From Otariodibacter oris (GTDB taxonomy: Bacteria > Pseudomonadota > Gammaproteobacteria > Enterobacterales > Pasteurellaceae): a stretch of DNA of 64,000 bases. The notes under the pieces are model-generated. The model did no database searches, was not told the DNA's origin, and saw nothing but the letters and a program-made list of their open reading frames with translations. The DNA is taken from contig NZ_CP016604.1 in NCBI RefSeq assembly GCF_009684715.1, positions 573,262-637,261 on the forward strand. The letters run 5' to 3'. Made by a program: the position numbers and the translations under genes. Within the stretch, counting starts at the first letter, position 1, and each line of letters starts with the position of its first letter. Below are positions 1-12,000 of this stretch, piece by piece.

Positions 1-3000
1 GAGGTACTGCTATTGGTACAAGAGCTAGAGCGAGGTATGCTGATTCAATTGCCCTTGGTTCAAATTCTGAAACTAATGAAGCGGCTACTAAAGAAGGGAA
101 TATTGAAGTTAATGGCGTTACATATAACCCAGCAAACGGTGAAGTTGAAGAAGTAAGCTATGCCGTTTCCGTTGGTAGTGCAACTATAAAACGCCAAATA
201 AAGAACGTTGCTCCAGGGAAAATTGCGTCTGATTCAACAGATGCCATCAACGGATCTCAATTATATAGCATTACTAGTAAGTTACAGCAAGGTTGGAAAC
301 TAGGGGTAAATAATGAGACAGAAGCTAATGCAAGTAGTGTAGATACGCAAACGAATCTTGTCCGAGTTAAAGAAGATACGAATATTGATGTTTCTCGTGA
401 TGGAAATGATATTACGATTAAAACCGTAGATTCTCCCGTCTTTACCTCTGTTAATGCAGGAGCTTTAACTGCTACAACAGCCAATTTCTCTGGTAAAATT
501 GATGCTAATGCAGGAATAGATCTTCATAATCAAAAAATCACTAACCTTCAAAATGGAACAGCAGATAAAGATGCTGTGAATTTTAGCCAGTTAGAAGGGG
601 TAAAATCTATTGCAGATAATGCGAATAACGTAGCGAATGCAGCTAATACTACAGCAAATGATGCGAATAGCACTGCCAATGCAGCTAACACCACCGCAAA
701 TACGGCGAATAATACAGCCAACACAGCCAATACCACCGCAAATACGGCGAATAATACAGCCAACACAGCCAATACCACCGCAAATACGGCAAATAATACA
801 GCCAACACAGCCAATACCACCGCAAATACGGCGAATAGTACTGCCAATACAGCCAATACTACAGCGAATACCGCGAACAGTACGGCTAACACTGCCAATA
901 GCACAGCAAATAATGTTAAAACATTAGTAGGTAAAGGTTGGAACCTTACAACGGCTAAAACAGCTAGTGGTACAAATTCAGGGAGTGATTCAAATGTAAA
1001 ATTAGGTGAAACTGTCACTGTTACCGCAGGTAATAACATCGATGTTAAGTTAAGTGATAAGAATATTACTATTGCAACTTCCATGAATCCTACTTTTACA
1101 AATGTAAAAGCGACAGATGTTAATACAACGACGTTAAGTACCACAGACACTGCAACGATTGGAGGCATGCTGAATGCAAAAGGAGGCTTAACTGTTGCTC
1201 CAAATCAAGCAGTAAGCATGGGTAATAATCCAGTTCATAATGTAGCAAATGGTACAGCAGATACGGATGCAGTAAACCTAAGTCAATTAAATGCGACTAA
1301 ATCTAATGTAGTAGCAGGGACAAATGTACATAGTGTTGCTGAAACGGATAACACTAATGGTGGCAAAACATATACTGTCAATGCAAATGGTACAACGGTA
1401 AGTACTGAGGGTACGGGTTTAAAATTATCTACTACACCTAATGATACAACACATACTACAGATTATAAATTGGGCTTAAGTGATGCGACTGTTCAATCCT
1501 TAGAACAAGCTGATTCTGCATTGCAATCATGGAAAGCTCAGGTTAATGGCAGTGATGCAAAAACATTAACTAAAGATGTAAATACTTTAAATTTTGTTAA
1601 TGGAACAAATACAGTAGCAGAGAATAAAAATGGATCCATTGCATTTTCAACAGCACCTGAAGTAAGTTTTGATAAAGTCACGGTTGGTTCAGTAACGCTA
1701 GATAAAACAGATGGAATTAATGCTGGAAACTCCGTAATTCAAGGCGTAGCGAATGGTATTGAGGGTACAGATGCAGTTAACTTAAACCAATTAAATGCGA
1801 CGACCTCAGGATTAACGGATAAAGGGTTAGATTTTACGGGTAATGCAGGTTTGGATAAGACCCACCGTAATTTAGGTCAAACACTGAATATCACAGGTAC
1901 AGCAAGCACAGCGGGTAACTATACCTCATCGAATGTGAAGACTGTGGTAAGTGATGGCAAAGTTGAGATTCAAATAGCGGAAGACCCGACATTTAATAAT
2001 GTGACGGCATCGAATGTAGATACAGGTACATTAACGACGACGGGTGATGCCACGATAGGCGGTAAGTTAACAGCTCAAAAAGGGATTGATGCGTCGAATC
2101 AAACGATAAGTCATGTAGCAGCCGCGACAGAGGAGAGTGATGCGACCAATTTAGGTCAAGTGAAGGATTTAGTCTCTAGCTCTGCATGGAATCTGACGAA
2201 TGGTGCTGTGGAGGGTGGTGTTGATGAAACGGAAGCGAGTTTAGCGGATGAGGCGATCAACCCGAACGACCAATTAAAACTTCAAGCGGGTAAAAACTTG
2301 AAGGTGAAGCGAGAAGCGAATGGTACGGTGACGTATGGCACGCAAGATAATGTGACATTTACGACGGTGAATAGTACTGGGGTTAATACGGTGACATTAG
2401 CGACGACGGGTGCGGCGACCATTGGAGGGATGCTGAATGCAAATGGTGGCTTAACTGTTGCTGAAAATAAAATCGTGAACCTAGGTAATAACCGAGTACA
2501 GGGCGTAGCGAATGGTGTTGAGGGTACAGATGCCGTTAACTTAAACCAATTAAATGCGACGACCTCAGGATTAACGGATAAAGGGTTAGATTTTACGGGT
2601 AATGCAGGTTTAGATAAGACCCACCGTAATTTAGGTCAAACACTGAATATCACAGGTACAGCAAGCACAGCGGGTAACTATACCTCATCGAATGTGAAGA
2701 CTGTAGTAAGTGATGGCAAAGTTGAGATTCAAATAGCGGAAGACCCGACGTTTAATAATGTGACGGCATCGAATGTAGATACAGGTACATTAACGACGAC
2801 GGGTGATGCCACGATAGGCGGTAAGTTAACAGCTCAAAAAGGGATTGATGCGTCGAATCAAACGATAAGTCATGTAGCAGCCGCGACAGAGGAGAGTGAT
2901 GCGACCAATTTAGGTCAAGTGAAGGATTTAGTCTCTAGCTCTGCATGGAATCTGACGAATGGTGCTGTGGAGGGTGGTGTTGATGAAACGGAAGCGAGTT

Positions 3001-6000
3001 TAGCGGATGAGTCAATCAACCCGAACGACCAATTAAAACTTCAAGCGGGTAAAAACTTGAAGGTGAAGCGAGAAGCGAATGGTACGGTAACGTACTCAAC
3101 ACAGGATAATGTCACCTTTGCAAATGTAACCAGTTCGAATGTGAATACAACGACCTTAGCGACGACAGGTGCGGCGACGATTGGTGGCATGTTAACGGCG
3201 AATGGTGGTTTAACTGTTGCAGACAACCAAACCGTGAATCTGGGTAATAACCGTGTACAAGGTGTTGCGAATGGTACAGCGGATACGGATGCGGTGAACT
3301 TAAGTCAGTTAAATGCGACGACCTCAGGATTAACGGATAAAGGGTTAGATTTTACGGGTAATGCAGGTTTAGATAAGACCCACCGTAATTTAGGTCAAAC
3401 ACTGAATATCACAGGTACAGCAAGCACAGCGGGTAACTATACCTCATCGAATGTGAAGACTGTGGTAAGTGATGGCAAAGTTGAGATTCAAATAGCGGAA
3501 GACCCGACGTTTAATAATGTGACGGCATCGAATGTAGATACAGGTACATTAACGACGACGGGTGATGCCACGATAGGCGGTAAGTTAACAGCTCAAAAAG
3601 GGATTGATGCATCGAATCAAACGATAAGTCATGTAGCAGCCGCGACAGAGGAGAGTGATGCGACCAATTTAGGTCAAGTGAAGGATTTAGTCTCTAGCTC
3701 TGCATGGAATCTGACGAATGGTGCTGTGGAGGGTGGTGTTGATGAAACGGAAGCGAGTTTAGCGGATGAGTCAATCAACCCGAACGACCAATTAAAACTT
3801 CAAGCGGGTAAAAACTTGAAGGTGAAGCGAGAAGCGAATGGTACGGTGACGTATGGTACGCAAGATAATGTGACATTTACAACGGTGAATAGTACTGGGG
3901 TTAATACGGTGACATTAGCGACGACGGGTGCGGCGACGATTGGTGGCATGTTAACGGCGAATGGTGGTTTAACTGTTGCAGACAACCAAACCGTGAATCT
4001 GGGTAATAACCGTGTACAAGGTGTTGCGAATGGTACAGCGGATACGGATGCGGTGAACTTAAGTCAGTTAAATGCGACGACCTCAGGATTAACGGATAAA
4101 GGGTTAGATTTTACGGGTAATGCAGGTTTAGATAAGACCCACCGTAATTTAGGTCAAACACTGAATATCACAGGTACAGCAAGCACAGCGGGTAACTATA
4201 CCTCATCGAATGTGAAGACTGTGGTAAGTGATGGCAAAGTTGAGATTCAAATAGCGGAAGACCCGACGTTTAATAATGTGACGGCATCGAATGTAGATAC
4301 AGGTACATTAACGACGACGGGTGATGCCACGATAGGCGGTAAGTTAACAGCTCAAAAAGGGATTGATGCATCGAATCAAACGATAAGTCATGTAGCAGCC
4401 GCGACAGAGGAGAGTGATGCGACCAATTTAGGTCAAGTGAAGGATTTAGTCTCTAGCTCTGCATGGAATCTGACGAATGGTGCTGTGGAGGGTGGTGTTG
4501 ATGAAACGGAAGCGAGTTTAGCGGATGAGTCAATCAACCCGAACGACCAATTAAAACTTCAAGCGGGTAAAAACTTGAAGGTGAAGCGAGAAGCGAATGG
4601 TACGGTGACGTATGGTACGCAAGATAATGTGACATTTACAACGGTGAATAGTACTGGGGTTAATACGGTGACATTAGCGACGACGGGTGCGGCGACGATT
4701 GGTGGCATGTTAACGGCGAATGGTGGTTTAACTGTTGCAGACAACCAAACCGTGAATCTGGGTAATAACCGTGTACAAGGTGTTGCGAATGGTACAGCGG
4801 ATACGGATGCGGTGAACTTAAGTCAGTTAAATGCGACGACCTCAGGATTAACGGATAAAGGGTTAGATTTTACGGGTAATGCAGGTTTAGATAAGACCCA
4901 CCGTAATTTAGGTCAAACACTGAATATCACAGGTACAGCAAGCACAGCGGGTAACTATACCTCATCGAATGTGAAGACAGTGGTAAGTGATGGCAAAGTT
5001 GAGATTCAAATAGCGGAAGACCCGACATTTAATAATGTGACGGCATCGAATGTAGATACCGGTACATTAATGACGACGGGTGATGCCACGATAGGCGGTA
5101 AGTTAACAGCTCAAAAAGGGATTGATGCATCGAATCAAACGATAAGTCATGTAGCAGCCGCGACAGAGGAGAGTGATGCGACCAATTTAGGTCAAGTGAA
5201 GGATTTAGTCTCTAGCTCTGCATGGAATCTGACGAATGGTGCTGTGGAGGGTGGTGTTGATGAAACGGAAGCGAGTTTAGCGGATGAGTCAATCAACCCG
5301 AACGACCAATTAAAACTTCAAGCGGGTAAAAACTTGAAGGTGAAGCGAGAAGCGAATGGTACGGTAACGTACTCAACACAGGATAATGTCACCTTTGCAA
5401 ATGTAACCAGTTCGAATGTGAATACAACGACCTTAGCGACGACAGGTGCGGCGACGATTGGTGGCATGTTAACGGCGAATGGTGGTTTAACTGTTGCAGA
5501 CAACCAAACCGTGAATCTGGGTAATAACCGTGTACAAGGTGTTGCGAATGGTACAGCGGATACGGATGCGGTGAACTTAAGTCAGTTAAATGCGACGACC
5601 TCAGGATTAACGGATAAAGGGTTAGATTTTACGGGTAATGCAGGTTTAGATAAGACCCACCGTAATTTAGGTCAAACACTGAATATCACAGGTACAGCAA
5701 GCACAGCGGGTAACTATACCTCATCGAATGTGAAGACTGTGGTAAGTGATGGCAAAGTTGAGATTCAAATAGCGGAAGACCCGACGTTTAATAATGTGAC
5801 GGCATCGAATGTAGATACAGGTACATTAACGACGACGGGTGATGCCACGATAGGCGGTAAGTTAACAGCTCAAAAAGGGATTGATGCATCGAATCAAACG
5901 ATAAGTCATGTAGCAGCCGCGACAGAGGAGAGTGATGCGACCAATTTAGGTCAAGTGAAGGATTTAGTCTCTAGCTCTGCATGGAATCTGACGAATGGTG

Positions 6001-9000
6001 CTGTGGAGGGTGGTGTTGATGAAACGGAAGCGAGTTTAGCGGATGAGTCAATCAACCCGAACGACCAATTAAAACTTCAAGCGGGTAAAAACTTGAAGGT
6101 GAAGCGAGAAGCGAATGGTACGGTAACGTACTCAACACAGGATAATGTCACCTTTGCAAATGTAACCAGTTCGAATGTGAATACAACGACCTTAGCGACG
6201 ACAGGTGCGGCGACGATTGGTGGCATGTTAACGGCGAATGGTGGTTTAACTGTTGCAGACAACCAAACCGTGAATCTGGGTAATAACCGTGTACAAGGTG
6301 TTGCGAATGGTACAGCGGATACGGATGCGGTGAACTTAAGTCAGTTAAATGCGACGACCTCAGGATTAACGGATAAAGGGTTAGATTTTACGGGTAATGC
6401 AGGTTTAGATAAGACCCACCGTAATTTAGGTCAAACACTGAATATCACAGGTACAGCAAGCACAGCGGGTAACTATACCTCATCGAATGTGAAGACTGTG
6501 GTAAGTGATGGCAAAGTTGAGATTCAAATAGCGGAAGACCCGACGTTTAATAATGTGACGGCATCGAATGTAGATACAGGTACATTAACGACGACGGGTG
6601 ATGCCACGATAGGCGGTAAGTTAACAGCTCAAAAAGGGATTGATGCATCGAATCAAACGATAAGTCATGTAGCAGCCGCGACAGAGGAGAGTGATGCGAC
6701 CAATTTAGGTCAAGTGAAGGATTTAGTCTCTAGCTCTGCATGGAATCTGACGAATGGTGCTGTGGAGGGTGGTGTTGATGAAACGGAAGCGAGTTTAGCG
6801 GATGAGTCAATCAACCCGAACGACCAATTAAAACTTCAAGCGGGTAAAAACTTGAAGGTGAAGCGAGAAGCGAATGGTACGGTGACGTATGGTACGCAAG
6901 ATAATGTGACATTTACAACGGTGAATAGTACTGGGGTTAATACGGTGACATTAGCGACGACGGGTGCGGCGACGATTGGTGGCATGTTAACGGCGAATGG
7001 TGGTTTAACTGTTGCAGACAACCAAACCGTGAATCTGGGTAATAACCGTGTACAAGGTGTTGCGAATGGTACAGCGGATACGGATGCGGTGAACTTAAGT
7101 CAGTTAAATGCGACGACCTCAGGATTAACGGATAAAGGGTTAGATTTTACGGGTAATGCAGGTTTAGATAAGACCCACCGTAATTTAGGTCAAACACTGA
7201 ATATCACAGGTACAGCAAGCACAGCGGGTAACTATACCTCATCGAATGTGAAGACTGTGGTAAGTGATGGCAAAGTTGAGATTCAAATAGCGGAAGACCC
7301 GACGTTTAATAATGTGACGGCATCGAATGTAGATACAGGTACATTAACGACGACGGGTGATGCCACGATAGGCGGTAAGTTAACAGCTCAAAAAGGGATT
7401 GATGCATCGAATCAAACGATAAGTCATGTAGCAGCCGCGACAGAGGAGAGTGATGCGACCAATTTAGGTCAAGTGAAGGATTTAGTCTCTAGCTCTGCAT
7501 GGAATCTGACGAATGGTGCTGTGGAGGGTGGTGTTGATGAAACGGAAGCGAGTTTAGCGGATGAGTCAATCAACCCGAACGACCAATTAAAACTTCAAGC
7601 GGGTAAAAACTTGAAGGTGAAGCGAGAAGCGAATGGTACGGTGACGTATGGTACGCAAGATAATGTGACATTTACAACGGTGAATAGTACTGGGGTTAAT
7701 ACGGTGACATTAGCGACGACGGGTGCGGCGACGATTGGTGGCATGTTAACGGCGAATGGTGGTTTAACTGTTGCAGACAACCAAACCGTGAATCTGGGTA
7801 ATAACCGTGTACAAGGTGTTGCGAATGGTACAGCGGATACGGATGCGGTGAACTTAAGTCAGTTAAATGCGACGACCTCAGGATTAACGGATAAAGGGTT
7901 AGATTTTACGGGTAATGCAGGTTTAGATAAGACCCACCGTAATTTAGGTCAAACACTGAATATCACAGGTACAGCAAGCACAGCGGGTAACTATACCTCA
8001 TCGAATGTGAAGACTGTGGTAAGTGATGGCAAAGTTGAGATTCAAATAGCGGAAGACCCGACATTTAATAATGTGACGGCATCGAATGTAGATACCGGTA
8101 CATTAATGACGACGGGTGATGCCACGATAGGCGGTAAGTTAACAGCTCAAAAAGGGATTGATGCGTCGAATCAAACGATAAGTCATGTAGCAGCCGCGAC
8201 AGAGGAGAGTGATGCGACCAATTTAGGTCAAGTGAAGGATTTAGTCTCTAGCTCTGCATGGAATCTGACGAATGGTGCTGTGGAGGGTGGTGTTGATGAA
8301 ACGGAAGCGAGTTTAGCGGATGAGTCAATCAACCCGAACGACCAATTAAAACTTCAAGCGGGTAAAAACTTGAAGGTGAAGCGAGAAGCGAATGGTACGG
8401 TGACGTATGGCACGCAAGATAATGTGACATTTACAACGGTGAATAGTACTGGGGTTAATACGGTGACATTAGCGACGACGGGTGCGGCGACGATTGGTGG
8501 CATGTTAACGGCGAATGGTGGTTTAACTGTTGCAGACAACCAAACCGTGAATCTGGGTAATAACCGTGTACAAGGTGTTGCGAATGGTACAGCGGATACG
8601 GATGCGGTGAACTTAAGTCAGTTAAATGCGACGACCTCAGGATTAACGGATAAAGGGTTAGATTTTACGGGTAATGCAGGTTTGGATAAGACCCACCGTA
8701 ATTTAGGTCAAACACTGAATATCACAGGTACAGCAAGCACAGCGGGTAACTATACCTCATCGAATGTGAAGACAGTGGTAAGTGATGGCAAAGTTGAGAT
8801 TCAAATAGCGGAAGACCCGACATTTAATAATGTGACGGCATCGAATGTAGATACCGGTACATTAATGACGACGGGTGATGCCACGATAGGCGGTAAGTTA
8901 ACAGCTCAAAAAGGGATTGATGCATCGAATCAAACGATAAGTCATGTAGCAGCCGCGACAGAGGAGAGTGATGCGACCAATTTAGGTCAAGTGAAGGATT

Positions 9001-12000
9001 TAGTCTCTAGCTCTGCATGGAATCTGACGAATGGTGCTGTGGAGGGTGGTGTTGATGAAACGGAAGCGAGTTTAGCGGATGAGTCAATCAACCCGAACGA
9101 CCAATTAAAACTTCAAGCGGGTAAAAACTTGAAGGTGAAGCGAGAAGCGAATGGTACGGTAACGTACTCAACACAGGATAATGTCACCTTTGCAAATGTA
9201 ACCAGTTCGAATGTGAATACAACGACCTTAGCGACGACAGGTGCGGCGACGATTGGTGGCATGTTAACGGCGAATGGTGGTTTAACTGTTGCAGACAACC
9301 AAACCGTGAATCTGGGTAATAACCGTGTACAAGGTGTTGCGAATGGTACAGCGGATACGGATGCGGTGAACTTAAGTCAGTTAAATGCGACGACCTCAGG
9401 ATTAACGGATAAAGGGTTAGATTTTACGGGTAATGCAGGTTTAGATAAGACCCACCGTAATTTAGGTCAAACACTGAATATCACAGGTACAGCAAGCACA
9501 GCGGGTAACTATACCTCATCGAATGTGAAGACAGTGGTAAGTGATGGCAAAGTTGAGATTCAAATAGCGGAAGACCCGACGTTTAATAATGTGACGGCAT
9601 CGAATGTAGATACAGGTACATTAATGACGACGGGTGATGCTACGATAGGCGGTAAGTTAACAGCTCAAAAAGGGATTGATGCATCGAATCAAACGATAAG
9701 TCATGTAGCAGCCGCGACAGAGGAGAGTGATGCGACCAATTTAGGTCAAGTGAAGGATTTAGTCTCTAGCTCTGCATGGAATCTGACGAATGGTGCTGTG
9801 GAGGGTGGTGTTGATGAAACGGAAGCGAGTTTAGCGGATGAGTCAATCAACCCGAACGACCAATTAAAACTTCAAGCGGGTAAAAACTTGAAGGTGAAGC
9901 GAGAAGCGAATGGTACGGTGACGTATGGCACGCAAGATAATGTGACATTTACAACGGTGAATAGTACTGGGGTTAATACGGTGACATTAGCGACGACGGG
10001 TGCGGCGACCATTGGAGGGATGCTGAATGCAAACGGTGGCTTAACTGTTGCTGAAAACCAAACAGTAAATATGGGTGGAAACACCATAAAGAATGTGGGT
10101 GATGCGGTAGATGACACTGATGCTGTGAATAAGAAACAGTTGGATGAAACTTCAAATGCATTGACAAATAAAGGGTTAGTGTTCGAAGGTAATTCTGGTG
10201 GTGAAATTGCTAAGAAATTGGGAGATAAACTCAGTATTATTGGCTCTGGTAGCAAGGAAGATGATCAGTATAGTGCTGACAATGTGAAAACAGTTAAAAC
10301 TGATAAAGGATTAGAAATCAGAATTGATAAGAATCCTACTTTTGCAAATATCACTTCTGCATCAATTAAGACTGGTGATATTACTGCGACAGGTAATACT
10401 GTGTTAAATACATTAACTGTTGGTGGAGCAACTCGCTTTAATGGTGGATTCTCAGTAGCACCTAATCAGTCTGTAGATGTTGGTGGTAACCGTATACAAA
10501 ATGTTGGTGATGCCCAAGATGGAAAAGATGCGGTTAATTTAGATGTATTAAATGAAAAAGTTGATAATCTTACAAATCTTCTCACTGATAAAGGTTTGAA
10601 TTTCAAAGGTAATAATACTGAAGTTGATGTTGCTCGTAAGTTAGGTGAAACACTTGATATTGTAGGTGCAACAGAAAATGGAACTGCAGGAGATTACAGT
10701 GCTAAAAATGTGAAAACTGTTGGTTCAGAAGGTAAGATTGAAATTCAATTCGCTGATAACCCGACGTTTAATGATATTACTGCAACAGGTGATTTAAATG
10801 TAGATGGTGATCAAACTGTTAAGGGTGATTCAACAATAGAAGGTAATCAGACAGTTCAAGGTGACTCAACGATAAATGGTAACCAAACAGTGAAAAAAGA
10901 TTTAACTGTTGAAGGTGATGCTAATATTAAAGGCGATCAAACTGTATCAGGCGATTCAATGATAAAAGGTAGTCAAACAGTGAATAAAGATTTAACTGTT
11001 GAAGGCGATGCTAATATCAAAGGCAATCAAACTGTATCAGGTGATTCACTAATAAAGGGTAGCCAAACAGTGAAGAAAGATTTAACAGTTGAAGGCGACT
11101 CTAATTTAACTAATCTGACTGCAACTGGCGATGTAACATTAGGTGGTAATGGTAAGTCATTCAATGTTGCTAGTAACACAATGGTGAACATGGGTAATAA
11201 TGTTATTTCAGGAGTTAAATCGGGTACAAATGCAACAGATGCAGCCAATCGTGGCGATGTAGATGATGCAGTAAGTACAGCAGTAAAAGGTCTTACTGAT
11301 AAAGGATTAGCTTTCTCTGGAAATGACGGTAAAACTAACCGTAAGTTAGGTGAGACTTTAGAAATTAGTGGCGAGGCGACAACAGAAGGATCTTATAGCG
11401 GTAAAAATATTAAAACTGTTGTAAAAGACGGTAAGGTTGAGATCCAAATGGCAGATAAACCTGTATTTGATGGGTTAGATGCTAATGGTAAGAACATTAC
11501 CAATGTTGCAGATGGCGATATTTCACCAACAAGTAAAGATGCAGTGAATGGTCAGCAATTGTACGCAGTTCATCAAGCATTAGGCGGCGATATATCAACT
11601 ATTGGTACTGTCGGTACAACCATTGTAAATCCAGATGGCTCAACTGAGGTTGTTCAGGTAAGCGAGTCAGGAGGCTACACATTAACAACTTATAATGTTA
11701 AGGATCAAAAAGAGTATCGTACTAACAATGTTATTGAAGCTATTGGGCGAATGAATGAACAAGGTATTAAGTTCTTCCATACTAATGACGGAGTGGTTAA
11801 ACCTATTGCTCAAGGTGAAAATACGATTGACTCAAGTGCATCTGGTGCTTATTCAACAGCTGTGGGTTATCAGGCTAAAGCTAATGGAGAAAATGCAATT
11901 GCATTAGGTAATGGTTCACAAGCAACAGGCGATAATACAATTAGTATCGGTACTGGAAACGTCGTAAGTGGCAATAATTCTGGTGCAATAGGTGATCCTA

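Noticed and set aside
637-927. Plus-strand 96-codon frame rich in Pro, Gln and Ile inside the adhesin, and a long antisense frame at 548-1168
   Set aside because: Both are alternate readings of the 21/42-bp repeat; a repeat with a length divisible by three keeps all frames open.
1800-10050. CRISPR-like repeat array
   Set aside because: Units are 759 bp, contiguous, coding and without spacers.
3041-10255. A series of near-identical antisense open frames of 61 codons (and one of 127), one per 759-bp unit
   Set aside because: They are mirror frames of the repeated adhesin codons, recur with exactly the 759-bp period and have no separate start signals.
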